Shown: one piece after another, positions 1-8,702 of the stretch
Position numbering within the stretch: the first letter of the stretch is position 1
How the letters are laid out: each line of letters begins with the position of its first letter
Assembly (NCBI GenBank): GCA_020348925.1
Contig: CP070758.1
Location: forward strand, 1,626,844-1,644,948
Direction: 5' to 3'
From: Gemmatimonadota bacterium
GTDB lineage: Bacteria > JBHIER01 > G020348925
DNA length: 18,105 nt
The notes under the pieces: model-generated
What the model was told of the DNA's origin: nothing
The model's database searches: none
The model's input: only the letters and a program-made list of their open reading frames with translations
Made by a program: the position numbers and the translations under genes

Positions 1-1
1 C

Positions 2-484
2 CAGACTGAAGTCAAGGTGTCCATTCCGGAAGTTCTCATCGCTCAGATACGCCAGGGCGAAAAAGTGACGGTATCATGCGACGCCGTGCCGGATAAAGAG
101 TTTCAGGCGACAGTACTCGAAGTTGGTGTGGCTGCCACGGGAATAGGGACGACATTTCCCGTGACCGTTCGTTTCGATGAACGGCCGGAAATGATTCGAC
201 CGGGTATGGCGGCCAACGTCTCATTCCTCTTTGAGTCGGAAGACGAGCGGGAGCGATTTACCGTTCCATCACATGCGGTTATCGAAGATCGCGGTGGGCG
301 TTTTGTTTTTACAGTAGAACCAATCCAGGGGGAGGAGGGAGTGGGAATAGTCCACCGCAAATCCGTTACTGTTGGAGATCTAACCGCAGCCGGTCTCGAG
401 GTTTTTGAAGGGCTTTCCGACGGAGATCTCGTCGTTACGGCCGGTGTGAGTCGGATAAGGGATGGACAAAAGGTAAGAATATAA
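2..484 (+). CDS. RND efflux periplasmic adaptor (HlyD/MFP family), C-terminal part
   Basis: This is the 3' end of a gene that starts left of the window: the frame is open from base 2, and the GTG at 17 is internal. The 161 visible residues match the beta-barrel and membrane-proximal domains of membrane-fusion proteins of tripartite RND pumps. Family-typical stretches are the 'IRPGMAANVSF' turn, 'FTVPSHAVIEDRGGRFVFTV' and the closing 'VFEGLSDGDLVVTAGVSRIRDGQKVRI'. The missing N-terminal part should carry the signal or lipoprotein peptide, lipoyl domain and alpha-hairpin. In the family this subunit sits in the periplasm and links the inner-membrane permease to an outer-membrane channel. The permease gene follows after 43 nt, so the two are almost certainly co-transcribed. 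The substrate cannot be read from this fragment. Confidence 0.93.
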   Translation, partial: QTEVKVSIPEVLIAQIRQGEKVTVSCDAVPDKEFQATVLEVGVAATGIGTTFPVTVRFDERPEMIRPGMAANVSFLFESEDERERFTVPSHAVIEDRGGRFVFTVEPIQGEEGVGIVHRKSVTVGDLTAAGLEVFEGLSDGDLVVTAGVSRIRDGQKVRI

Positions 485-527
485 ATTTGAATTTATATTT
501 TAAGTGAATAATGAGGAGTCGATCGAT

Positions 528-3500
528 ATGAATTTAACTCGCACCGCCATTGAGAAAAATCGCGTCACAGCCGTTGCTCTCATTCTTATAGTCCTCGCAG
601 GCCTCAACACCTTCCGGACGATGCCCCGTGCTGAGGATCCGGGATTTATTATCCGGTGGGCATTAGTCACGACCGATTTTCCCGGCGCAAGTCCGGAACG
701 GGTTGAGAACCTCGTTACTGATAAAATTGAACAGGCCATTCAGGAGATGCCGGAGATCGATTACATTTACAGCATGTCGAAGACGGGCGTTTCTCTCATC
801 TACCTTGGTATTAAGGAAGAGTACACGGAAATGCGTCCAATCTGGGATGACCTGCGCCGCAAGGTCGAACGAACTGTCAATCGAGGTGAATTGCCGCAGG
901 GTATCATAGGTCCGCGGGTGAACGATGAATTCGGGGATGTCTTTGGGACGATCGTGACGCTGACTGGTGAAGGTTACAGCTATGCGGAGTTGAAGGAAAT
1001 CGCCGACGATGTGCGGAGTGAGCTTCTGGTCATCGAAGATGTGGCGAAGGTGGAAATTCACGGGGCTCAGGAAGAACGCATTTTTGTGGAGTACAACAAT
1101 GCCCGTCTGGCCGAGCTCGGAATCTCGGCTTCTCAACTCATGGGAATACTGGCCAGTCAAAATATTGTTCTCTCCGGGGGGGATGTCACGACCGACCGGG
1201 AAGAGATTGTCCTGGAGCCAACGGGCAGCTTCGAATCTCTTGAGGATTTGCGGCGGACGATCATTAATATTCCCGGCCACTCGGGGTTGTTGTATCTCGA
1301 GGATGTGGCCGATATCTACCGCGGATATATTGATCCACCGCAATCGATGGTCAGATGGAGTGGCGTCCCTGCCTTAGCTTTGGCTATCAATATGCGGGAG
1401 GGCGGAAACATTATTCATCTCGGAGAGGATGTCAAAGAATCAATTGCGTATCTCCAGACCGTATATCCCATCGGCATTGAATTCGATTTTGCGGCTTTTC
1501 AGCCGTATCATGTCGACAAGAAGGTGAAAGAATTCACCGGTAGTCTCCTTCAGGCCATTGGCGTCGTGCTCCTCGTCATGTTGCTCTTTCTGGGAGTGAG
1601 AACGGGCTTGGTTGTGGCAACCCTGGTCCCCATGGCCATGATTATGAGTATTATGCTCATGGGGGTTTTCAATATCGGCCTCGATCAGATGTCTATAGCC
1701 TCTTTAATCATTGCTTTGGGCATGCTGGTGGATAACGCCATCGTCATGTCGGAATCCATCATGGTGCAGATGGCGGCCGGGAAAAAAGCCAAGAACGCCG
1801 CCATCGACTCAGCCAATGAATTGCGCATCCCACTGCTCACCTCCTCCCTCACGACATCGGCCGCCTTTCTGCCCATTTTTCTGGCGGAGTCAGGCGTCGG
1901 AGAATATTGTGCGCCCCTTTTCAAAGTCGTCACCATCACCCTGCTTTCCTCGTGGATTCTGTCCCTGACAATGATCCCCATGCTCTGTGTGGTCTTTTTG
2001 AGAATCAAGAAGAGAGGGGATGAAGATCCCTATGATTCAAGGTTCTACAAGGTCTATCGCCGTTTTCTCATCATGCTGCTCAAGCATCGGTTTCTGACCG
2101 TACTTGTCGTGTTCGTGATTTTTATGGTCGCACTCCAGGGCTTTGCCTTGCTTCCGAACATCTTCTTCCCGTCGAACGATAAAGCCATATACACGGCGGA
2201 ATTGAACCTTCCGACCGGCACTCCCATTGGACGAACAGTAGAACTTGTTGACGAGCTTGAACAGTATATGAGGGAAGAATTGATGGTCACCGCAACCCGG
2301 ACGGAAGGAATTGTAAATTGGTCGACGTATATTGGACAGGGGCCACCGACGTTTGTGCTGGGCTTCAGCCCGGAACAGGCCAATCCGGGATACGCCAGTT
2401 TCATCGTCAACACCGCGACAGGCGGTCCTTTCTTGGATTCGCTGGTTCGGAAAACGGAGGTGTATTGTCGCGAACACTTCCCGGATGTGAGACCGAATAT
2501 CAGCCGGCTTGAACTTGGACCTCCTCCTGATGCACCGGTGAACGTCCGTATTTTTGGCAAGGATCTTGATACGGTCTTCGAAATAGCGGATAAGGTTAAG
2601 GCCAAACTTGCTTCTATCCCAGGGACGAAGGATATCCACGACGATTGGGGCTTGCGTACGAAAAAATTGATGGTCAATATCAATCAAGCCCGTGCCAAGC
2701 GTGCCGGCGTTACGAATCAGGACATCGCCATGTCTCTGCAGGCCGCCCTCACCGGTATTGAAACCACCCAATTTCGTGAAGAAGATCATGTGATCCCCAT
2801 TACACTCCGCTCAGTCGAATCCGAGCGCCAGGATATCGGGAAACTGGAGACCATCAACGTCTATTCGCAGACCACGGGCCAGAACGTCCCACTCAAACAG
2901 GTGGCCGATTTAGAGGTCGTCTGGGAGCCATCGAAGCGATATCGTCGGGATCTGCTCAAGGCCATCAGCATCAAATGCGATGTGGGGGCAAAAGTGACCC
3001 CTATCTCTGTTTCCCGGGAGATGGAGTCGTGGCTTGAGGAGGAACAAGCATATTGGGGCGTCGGTTATTCCTATGAGATCGGTGGAGAGGCGGAAAGCTC
3101 TGACGAGGCGAGTCAATCGATTAACGAAAAATTGCCCATAGCAGCCTTAATCATCATCCTCCTTTTGGTCGGACAATTCAACTCGATACGGAGACCGCTG
3201 ATTATTTTAATGACGATTCCTCTGGGCATAATTGGGGTCATCATCGGTCTCCTCATCTTGAAGTCTTATTTTGGCTTTATGACCTTGTTGGGCCTCATTT
3301 CACTGGCCGGAGTGGTTATCAACAATGCCATTGTCCTCATCGATCGTATTCGCATCGAACAGGAGGAGATGGAACCACGGAGGGCTGTGATTGTGGCTGC
3401 GCAACGCCGCTTACGTCCCATACTGCTCACAACGGCCACGACTATAGGGGGGTTGATACCCTTGTATCTCGGGGGAGGACCCCTGTGGGAACCCATGGCT

Positions 3501-3608
3501 ATTGCCATCATGTTTGGTCTGGCCTTCGCCACACTGCTCACGCTCGGGGTTGTACCAGTTTTATATTCGATACTCTTTCGAGTGAAATACAAGGATTTTC
3601 AATATTGA
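528..3608 (+). CDS. RND efflux transporter permease (AcrB/HAE-like, ACR_tran family)
   Basis: This is an inner-membrane proton-driven exporter of about 1026 aa, the usual length for the family. The start is set at ATG 528 because GAGGAG (513-518) lies 9 nt upstream, and 'MNLTRTAIEKNRVTAVALI' is a typical RND N-terminus (cytoplasmic tail plus TM1). An in-frame GTG at 504 would add only 8 residues and has no ribosome site. The order is TM1, a porter domain to about residue 330, TM2-6, a second porter domain, and TM8-12. TM4 carries 'LVDNAIVMSESI' with Asp402, and TM10 carries 'GVVINNAIVLID'. Compared with the AcrB relay, Asp402 is kept. The second Asp is Asn403, and the TM10 position matching the AcrB lysine is Asn932. 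This pattern fits a non-AcrB branch of the superfamily. No TolC-like gene is in the window. The likely role is efflux of drugs, lipids or other hydrophobic compounds; the substrate is unknown. Confidence 0.95.
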   Translation: MNLTRTAIEKNRVTAVALILIVLAGLNTFRTMPRAEDPGFIIRWALVTTDFPGASPERVENLVTDKIEQAIQEMPEIDYIYSMSKTGVSLIYLGIKEEYTEMRPIWDDLRRKVERTVNRGELPQGIIGPRVNDEFGDVFGTIVTLTGEGYSYAELKEIADDVRSELLVIEDVAKVEIHGAQEERIFVEYNNARLAELGISASQLMGILASQNIVLSGGDVTTDREEIVLEPTGSFESLEDLRRTIINIPGHSGLLYLEDVADIYRGYIDPPQSMVRWSGVPALALAINMREGGNIIHLGEDVKESIAYLQTVYPIGIEFDFAAFQPYHVDKKVKEFTGSLLQAIGVVLLVMLLFLGVRTGLVVATLVPMAMIMSIMLMGVFNIGLDQMSIASLIIALGMLVDNAIVMSESIMVQMAAGKKAKNAAIDSANELRIPLLTSSLTTSAAFLPIFLAESGVGEYCAPLFKVVTITLLSSWILSLTMIPMLCVVFLRIKKRGDEDPYDSRFYKVYRRFLIMLLKHRFLTVLVVFVIFMVALQGFALLPNIFFPSNDKAIYTAELNLPTGTPIGRTVELVDELEQYMREELMVTATRTEGIVNWSTYIGQGPPTFVLGFSPEQANPGYASFIVNTATGGPFLDSLVRKTEVYCREHFPDVRPNISRLELGPPPDAPVNVRIFGKDLDTVFEIADKVKAKLASIPGTKDIHDDWGLRTKKLMVNINQARAKRAGVTNQDIAMSLQAALTGIETTQFREEDHVIPITLRSVESERQDIGKLETINVYSQTTGQNVPLKQVADLEVVWEPSKRYRRDLLKAISIKCDVGAKVTPISVSREMESWLEEEQAYWGVGYSYEIGGEAESSDEASQSINEKLPIAALIIILLLVGQFNSIRRPLIILMTIPLGIIGVIIGLLILKSYFGFMTLLGLISLAGVVINNAIVLIDRIRIEQEEMEPRRAVIVAAQRRLRPILLTTATTIGGLIPLYLGGGPLWEPMAIAIMFGLAFATLLTLGVVPVLYSILFRVKYKDFQY

Positions 3609-3621
3609 AAAGAATGATACG

Positions 3622-4707
3622 ATGCTCAAGAGAATAAAACGGGCTCTATCCGGTTTTCGAAAAGCAGAGACACATCGTATAAGAGTGTGGCTTTTGTACG
3701 GTCTTGCAATTCTCGTGATTGCTGCTTCACATTTGATATCTTGGTTCATTGGTGTGCATCTAATAGTATGTATCATCCATGGGACAATCGGTGGTATGGC
3801 CATCGGCGTATCGCTTTTCACAATGCTCCGCCCGGTTTTTAATCTGTTCCGAGTGACTTCAACCCTCAGTAATATCACCAAGGATCGATCCAAGGTTCAC
3901 CAGCTGCATCTTGGACTTATTGAAAAAGGCACCACGCTGGTGAAAAGCATTCGGGATCTGAAAGAGGTTCTTGAAGGGACATTGTCCTCTCTCATCCAGG
4001 AGCATGAGGTTGTCATACGAAAACCATTGGAGGATGCTCTCTTTGATGTTACTCAGCAGATGAGAGGTGCTGAGGAGATGACGGAGATCGCGAAGGAACT
4101 TGAAACTGCCGTGAAAGATGAGATCAAACAGATGCGGGAAAGAGAAATTGAGACGTCAACGTATCTCCGAACAGAAGCACAAGTTCAAATGGTCAATAAT
4201 TTTTGGAACGAAATTCATGGATTTATTTTTCTGAACATCGGGTTTGGTTTTTTGTATTATGGCCTCTGGACCTGCTTGCAGAGTTTCGGCATCATGGCTT
4301 TTCGCGTTCCTGCTGAGGCATCGATAACGCTTTCCGATTTCCTCTATTATAGCGCTGTGACAGTGAGTACGCTGGGTTATGGTGAAATACATCCTGCACT
4401 CTGGCCGTCTCAGTTTCTGGCGGTCCTGCAAATCGTCATAGGAGCCACGTTTGTTGTTGGTATCATAGGAGTACTGCTCTCTTTGCTGACATCCGATGAG
4501 TTTTACAAACGGCGAATCTTCCAGGAAGCCAGCGGCAAACGCCCAGATGTCTATACGGATGATCTGGAGGAGTGGAACGTGAGGATGGGTTCGAAATCAG
4601 GAAAACTGTCCGAGGAATTCAGCCAAAAACTCGAACACTTAAGCCAGGAATTTGATGAAGTCTGGCAAAGACACCGTCAGACATTCAGGGAGATTGGGTT
4701 GATGTAG
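3622..4707 (+). CDS. potassium-channel-like membrane protein with central coiled coil
   Basis: This 361-aa protein starts at ATG 3622, 13 nt after the RND stop codon, which suggests the same operon. It has two N-terminal membrane segments (about 22-44 and 45-68). A long, charged, probably helical or coiled region (about 80-190) follows, then a third segment (about 198-220). A pore-loop region contains 'TVSTLGYGEIHP', with Thr-Leu-Gly-Tyr-Gly at 250-254. A fourth segment spans about 264-290, and the C-terminal tail of about 70 residues is helical. The T-x-G-Y-G motif between two helices is the selectivity filter of the two-pore-helix (Ion_trans_2) potassium channel fold. Two membrane segments on each side of a cytoplasmic coil keep the filter facing the periplasm. 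I recognise only the pore module; the N-terminal half matches no family I can name. A monovalent-cation conductance is inferred, and the link to the efflux pump is unexplained. Confidence 0.82.
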   Translation: MLKRIKRALSGFRKAETHRIRVWLLYGLAILVIAASHLISWFIGVHLIVCIIHGTIGGMAIGVSLFTMLRPVFNLFRVTSTLSNITKDRSKVHQLHLGLIEKGTTLVKSIRDLKEVLEGTLSSLIQEHEVVIRKPLEDALFDVTQQMRGAEEMTEIAKELETAVKDEIKQMREREIETSTYLRTEAQVQMVNNFWNEIHGFIFLNIGFGFLYYGLWTCLQSFGIMAFRVPAEASITLSDFLYYSAVTVSTLGYGEIHPALWPSQFLAVLQIVIGATFVVGIIGVLLSLLTSDEFYKRRIFQEASGKRPDVYTDDLEEWNVRMGSKSGKLSEEFSQKLEHLSQEFDEVWQRHRQTFREIGLM

Positions 4708-4763
4708 GATAGAATGAGAACGTGGAAAAAATCGATTTCTAAAACAATTTTCGATATGACAGG

Positions 4764-4799
4764 AGGAACAGCAGAAAATACAACCCGTTCCTTTTTTTT
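4764..4799 (+). terminator. candidate Rho-independent terminator after the efflux/channel operon
   Basis: AGGAAC (4764-4769) pairs with GTTCCT (4787-4792) across a 17-nt loop, and the run of eight T (4792-4799) follows directly. Two further G-T pairs could lengthen the stem outward. The stem is short and the loop is large, so the call rests mainly on the T-run and on its position 57 nt after the channel stop codon. Confidence 0.42.
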
Positions 4800-4961
4800 G
4801 TTAAAAACCAATATGCCAAAAAGATACTTCATTCAATTCCGTATGATTATTTTATTCATAATTTGAAGCTTGAATCCGTATTAGAGAAAACGCGTACAAC
4901 AAGTCCACGGATAAGGACATTGAAAAAATATGAATCAAGGAACAGCGGTTTCATTTCTTAC

Positions 4962-4990
4962 TTGACTAAGTATCACACAAATGATAACTT
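4962..4990 (+). promoter_or_regulatory. candidate sigma-70-type promoter for the FIST-kinase operon
   Basis: TTGACT (4962-4967) and TAACTT (4985-4990) are separated by exactly 17 nt. The -35 box matches five of six consensus bases and the -10 box matches four of six. The pair lies in an AT-rich gap, 80 nt before the TTG start of the next gene. The host's promoter consensus is unknown, so this is a sequence-match inference only. Confidence 0.45.
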
Positions 4991-5055
4991 AACAAGAAAT
5001 AATGGGTAAGAATGGTTATGTGCGATCCGTTTGATCGGCAGCGAAATCGAAGTCA

Positions 5056-5064
5056 AGAGGTGAG
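5056..5064 (+). promoter_or_regulatory. ribosome binding site that fixes a TTG start
   Basis: AGAGGTGAG closely matches the anti-16S core and ends 5 nt before TTG 5070. The nearby GTG at 5060 is in another frame and stops after eight codons. This supports TTG as the true start of the FIST gene. Confidence 0.65.
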
Positions 5065-5069
5065 TAAAA

Positions 5070-6212
5070 TTGAAAAACAGAAGTGAAAGAATCAGTGTGA
5101 AGAGAGGATATTCCCAATCTCAGGATGAAGCTGAGGCTGTCCGGGAATTGGCGGAACAGATTGACCAACCTGACGCTTCGGTAACCGTACTGTTTGCCTC
5201 TTCGAAGTACGATCTGAAGCGGCTGGCCGGTGAAGTGAAGCGTACCTTCACCGAACCCGTCATCGGTTGTACGACATCCGGGGAGATTACGCCGGAAGGA
5301 TACGCCCGGGAATCTCTTTCCGGGTTTCGTATTGCGAGCGATGAATTGGAAGTGTATCCCTATTTCATTCCCTCACTGCATGATTTCAATTCAGAAAAAA
5401 TTAATGAGGTGGTCAATTCCATTCAGAGGCAAATATCACACTCTTACCAGAAGAAACCCGAAGCCCGGTGTTTCGGGCTTTTACTCATAGACGGTCTGTC
5501 CCTCATGGAAGAACGTGTTATCGCTATTCTGGCGAACTCTGTTTCAGACGTACCGATAGCGGGAGGTTCGGCGGGGGACGATTTGAATCTGGAGAAAACG
5601 TATGTCTACTCAGGCGGAGAGTTTGTCTCCGATGCTGCGCTGTTTGCCTTGTTCATTACGACGTTACCTTTTAAGGTCATAAAAACGCAGCATTTCTCCG
5701 CTACCGACAAACGGCTCGTCATCACGAGGGCCGATCCGGAAAAGCGTATCGTTCATGAGATCAATGGTCGGGCCGCTGCTGAGGAATATGCTCGGGTGAT
5801 TGGGATAAACCTGGATGATCTCAAGCACTTTGTCTATTTTACCAGTCCACTCATGCTTCGAGTTGGTGGTGAGTATTACGTCCGCTCAATCCAGAAAGTA
5901 AACAATGACGGCAGTCTCACATTTTTCAGCGCCATTGACGAAGGATTGGTACTGCGTGTGGCCGAGAGTGAAAATTTTGTCAATAATCTTAACAATACTT
6001 TCAATCAGGTTCGTACGGAGATCCCGAACATTAAACTGACGATCGGTTTTGACTGCATTCTCCGACGTTTGGAGGTCGTAGACAACGAGCTTGAGAACGA
6101 AGTGAACGAAATATTAAAACAAAATAAGGTGATTGGATTCAGTACATACGGGGAACAATTCAAGGGTGTGCATATTAATCAAACCCTTACAGGAATTGTT
6201 TTAGGAGAATAA
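5070..6212 (+). CDS. FIST domain sensory protein (FIST N + FIST C)
   Basis: This 380-aa soluble protein has no signal peptide or membrane segment. The start is TTG 5070, chosen from the ribosome site 5 nt upstream. The N-terminal FIST domain spans about residues 25-215, with 'VIGCTTSGEITPEGY' and the 'PIAGGSAGDD' loop. The FIST C domain follows to about residue 360 and closes with 'VIGFSTYGEQFKGVHINQTLTG'. Both are hallmark segments of the family. FIST proteins are cytoplasmic input modules tied to signal transduction; some bind small ligands, and the NosP branch binds haem and senses nitric oxide. The stop codon is 2 nt before the next ATG, and that gene encodes a PAS histidine kinase. The protein is therefore probably the sensory partner of that kinase. 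The ligand cannot be told from sequence by eye. Confidence 0.9.
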   Translation: MKNRSERISVKRGYSQSQDEAEAVRELAEQIDQPDASVTVLFASSKYDLKRLAGEVKRTFTEPVIGCTTSGEITPEGYARESLSGFRIASDELEVYPYFIPSLHDFNSEKINEVVNSIQRQISHSYQKKPEARCFGLLLIDGLSLMEERVIAILANSVSDVPIAGGSAGDDLNLEKTYVYSGGEFVSDAALFALFITTLPFKVIKTQHFSATDKRLVITRADPEKRIVHEINGRAAAEEYARVIGINLDDLKHFVYFTSPLMLRVGGEYYVRSIQKVNNDGSLTFFSAIDEGLVLRVAESENFVNNLNNTFNQVRTEIPNIKLTIGFDCILRRLEVVDNELENEVNEILKQNKVIGFSTYGEQFKGVHINQTLTGIVLGE

Positions 6213-6214
6213 CC

Positions 6215-8386
6215 ATGTCAGGCGTAACAGAATTACAGGAGCGAGTTGAGACCCTCGAACAGGAAATCCGAAGACTTGAGAGGGTCAATGAGGCGCTCAT
6301 CAATCGAGTGGAGCGGAGTACGGACGAGGCGGGATCATCATACTCGCTTTTTGAATCGAATCTCCTCCTTCAGAACAAGATTAAAGAACATTCTGGTAGA
6401 CTGATTCATATTAATCGGGATCTCCAGCGTGAGATTCGTGAACGAAAAGAGGTCGAAGAAGCACTGAGAAGAGAAAGGGACTTCACATCAGCGATTCTCA
6501 ACACAGTAGGTGTGCTGATTGTCGTGCTCGATCGACAGGGAAGAATTGTCCGCTTCAATCGTGCGTGCGAGAAAATAACCGGACACGCTTTCGAGGAAGT
6601 GAAACATAAGTATGTCTGGGAGCTGTTTATCATCCCGGAAGAAGTAGGGCTGGTGAAAGGGATTTTCAAGGAATTGCAAGCCGGTCTTTTCCCGAATAAC
6701 GCTGAAAACTACTGGGTGACAAAAGAGGGAAAACGTCGACTTATTTCATGGGCCAATACTGCGATCCTTGATCACGAGGGACAGGTAGAACACATTATCG
6801 GTACCGGTGTTGATATAACCGAGCACAGGCAGGCTGAGGAAGCTTTGCGCGAAAGTGAAGAGCGATATCGCAGCATCTTTGAAAATGCAACAATGGGCAT
6901 CTTTCGGACCACACCTGAAGGAAAGGCCCTTACCATAAATCCCGCCACGGCAAGAATCCTGGGATATGATTCCAGGTCCGCCCTGGAGTTGATCGAATCT
7001 ATGGATAATCTCGCCGAGCAGGTGTACGATGATCCTGCGGATCGCCAGGCGATTCTCCGATTATTGCGCGAAAAAGGCCAAGCAATTGTTGAGGTTCCGT
7101 TCCGCCGCAGGGACGGTTCGAGAATTATTGTAAAGCTCAACATATGGATGGTCCAGGATGAAAACGGAAATCTGCGTTTCATTGAGGGTTTCATCGAGGA
7201 TATTACCGAGAGAAAGCTTACAGAGGAAAAATTGAAGCTCTATCATCGCATTTTTATGGCCTCACATGACGGTATTGCCGTCGTCGATCGAGAGGGTAAA
7301 ATAACGGAGATGAATCCAGCACAGCTGAAATATATGGGAGAGAAGTGCGGGGTAGCAATCGGGCAACAGGCTTCTACAGGTTTGGAAAAGGCCGATGCAA
7401 GAAAGATCATGCAATCATTGGAGAAGACGAATCATTTCAAAGGTGAGATTAAGTTTCCGGGAAGGAAAGACGAATTCCACTATGTCGATTTGTCAATTTT
7501 CCCTATCTACAATGATGATGGCGACTTGAACTGTTACGTTGGAATGGGTAGGGATATCACTGAAATAAAACACGTTGTCAATGAACTCGCTGAAGCCAAC
7601 AAGAATCTCAGAGATACACAGTCTCAGCTTGTCCAGTCTGAAAAGATGGCCTCACTTGGAATGCTTGTGGCCGGAATAGCCCATGAGATCAATACACCTA
7701 TGGGATCGATCAGCAGTATGCACGATACTTTAATGCGGGCAAATGAGAAATTGAGCAACATTCTCGAAACCGAATGTACCGAGGATTCTCCGAATCATAG
7801 AAAAATACAAGGCATGCTCAAGGTGATCGATGACGCCAATCGCGTCATCAAAGACGGAACGGAACGAGTGACCACGATTGTGCGCCGATTGCGATCTTTC
7901 GCACGGCTCGATGAGGCGGAGATGGACAAATTCGATCTCCACGAAGGTCTCGAGGACACCTTAACCCTGATTCACCACGAGATCAAGCACAATATTACGG
8001 TGAATCGCCACTATGGGGACATTCCCCGCATTTACTGCTCTCTCAGTCGATTGAATCAGGTCTTTGTAAACCTGCTCATTAATGCCAAACAGGCGATCAA
8101 GGGCAAGGGAGAAATCATCATAACCACTTACCAACGCGATAATCACGTCTACCTCGAGTTCACCGATACCGGTTCCGGCATTCCGAAGGATAATCTTACG
8201 AAGATTTTCGATCCGGGTTTCACGACGAAGGGAGTCGGGGTAGGGACAGGTCTGGGTTTGTCTATTTGCTATCAAATTCTTCAGGACCATCACGGGGAGA
8301 TCAAAGTTCAAAGTGAGATCGGCAAAGGGACAACATTCACCGTGATTCTCCCGACGAATCTTGATGAGATCTTGGGGGAATCATAG
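6215..8386 (+). CDS. PAS-domain sensor histidine kinase (partner of FIST protein)
   Basis: This is a 723-aa cytoplasmic histidine kinase. AGGAG (6203-6207) sits 7 nt before ATG 6215. In order it has an N-terminal coiled coil (about 1-90) and three PAS/PAC modules (about 90-208, 213-332 and 338-455). Their PAC ends read '[12 protein letters not shown]', '[12 protein letters not shown]' and 'DITEIKHV'. A dimerisation domain with phospho-acceptor His490 in 'GIAHEINTP' follows. The ATPase domain has its N-box at Asn614-Asn623 ('[16 protein letters not shown]'), a G1 box at Asp651 ('DTGSGIP') and a G2 box near 677-681 ('GTGLGL'). All catalytic elements are intact, so it should be active. No membrane helix is seen, in keeping with cytoplasmic input from the FIST protein encoded 2 nt upstream. 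There is no receiver domain and no neighbouring response regulator, so its output partner must lie elsewhere. Its catalytic half closely resembles that of the second kinase in the window. Confidence 0.95.
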   Translation: MSGVTELQERVETLEQEIRRLERVNEALINRVERSTDEAGSSYSLFESNLLLQNKIKEHSGRLIHINRDLQREIRERKEVEEALRRERDFTSAILNTVGVLIVVLDRQGRIVRFNRACEKITGHAFEEVKHKYVWELFIIPEEVGLVKGIFKELQAGLFPNNAENYWVTKEGKRRLISWANTAILDHEGQVEHIIGTGVDITEHRQAEEALRESEERYRSIFENATMGIFRTTPEGKALTINPATARILGYDSRSALELIESMDNLAEQVYDDPADRQAILRLLREKGQAIVEVPFRRRDGSRIIVKLNIWMVQDENGNLRFIEGFIEDITERKLTEEKLKLYHRIFMASHDGIAVVDREGKITEMNPAQLKYMGEKCGVAIGQQASTGLEKADARKIMQSLEKTNHFKGEIKFPGRKDEFHYVDLSIFPIYNDDGDLNCYVGMGRDITEIKHVVNELAEANKNLRDTQSQLVQSEKMASLGMLVAGIAHEINTPMGSISSMHDTLMRANEKLSNILETECTEDSPNHRKIQGMLKVIDDANRVIKDGTERVTTIVRRLRSFARLDEAEMDKFDLHEGLEDTLTLIHHEIKHNITVNRHYGDIPRIYCSLSRLNQVFVNLLINAKQAIKGKGEIIITTYQRDNHVYLEFTDTGSGIPKDNLTKIFDPGFTTKGVGVGTGLGLSICYQILQDHHGEIKVQSEIGKGTTFTVILPTNLDEILGES

Positions 8387-8702
8387 TAAGTTCATCGTAC
8401 AGGCGTTTTCTTTGGAGTCTCTTATTGCTCTTTGCATTTATAAAGGTACAGGCTTCTCTCAATATGTGAGATTGACCCTGCGTTTCATAACAGTTTGTGT
8501 TGAAAGTTGTTGCAAGGAGCAATTGGACAAAAGGGAGTTGGGATGTATGTCCCTGTGAAAATGATAGCCCAGCATACCTATACCGGACGATCATGGAAAA
8601 AACGTGACCGTTACCGTCCAACGATACGAGCCCGGACACCGTCATCGTTAGACGTAACGTGTTCAAAAGGTAAAATATCATAGGGAGAAGTCAGATACAC
8701 CG
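8387..8702 (+). other. intergenic region, 316 nt, with regulatory-looking hairpin
   Basis: No gene is supported here. A 65-codon ORF (8361-8558) overlaps the end of the preceding kinase gene in another frame and encodes nothing recognisable. A weak promoter-like pair, TTGGAC (8523-8528) and TATGTC (8546-8551), has 17-nt spacing but a poor -10 box. The notable element is the long inverted repeat at 8609-8659, annotated separately. No T-run terminator follows the first kinase gene. Confidence 0.55.
8609..8659. repeat. long imperfect inverted repeat / hairpin upstream of second kinase
   Basis: The left arm (8609-8625) and right arm (8644-8659) pair over 15 Watson-Crick positions, with one C-A mismatch and one bulged C. 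Three more pairs (8626-8628 with 8640-8642) can form inside if C8643 bulges out. The remaining loop is 11 nt. It ends 43 nt before the ATG of the kinase gene. No T-run follows on the plus strand, so it looks more like an operator, attenuator or mRNA leader structure than a terminator. Read on the minus strand it is followed after about 6 nt by six T, but no minus-strand gene is present to need it. Confidence 0.6.

Larger units (their letters stand above)
4708..5069 (+). other. intergenic region, 362 nt, AT-rich
   Basis: No convincing gene is seen here. The left part has a weak stem followed by eight T (4764-4799), annotated separately as a candidate terminator. AAATCGATTT (4729-4738) is a 10-nt perfect palindrome of unknown meaning. 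The right part contains the best promoter-like pair in the window (4962-4990) and a strong ribosome site before the next gene. A 36-codon ORF (4756-4866) exists but has no ribosome site and overlaps the terminator, so I do not call it. Confidence 0.6.

Noticed and set aside
2037-2789. 250-codon minus-strand open frame inside the RND permease gene
   Set aside because: It lies fully antisense to a clearly real gene and shows no domain or signal features.
4756-4866. 36-codon ORF in the gap after the channel gene, ending in a hydrophobic stretch
   Set aside because: It has no ribosome site, its start overlaps the candidate terminator, and it contains the T-run. It is more likely non-coding.
5461-5482. 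Terminator-like hairpin (7-bp perfect stem, 6-nt loop, four T) inside the FIST gene
   Set aside because: Several perfect 7-bp stems with short loops are expected by chance in 18 kb. The T tail is short, and it sits in the middle of a coding sequence.
8361-8558. 65-codon plus-strand ORF overlapping the end of the first kinase gene
   Set aside because: It has no ribosome site and no domain, and its first third is the kinase coding sequence in another frame.
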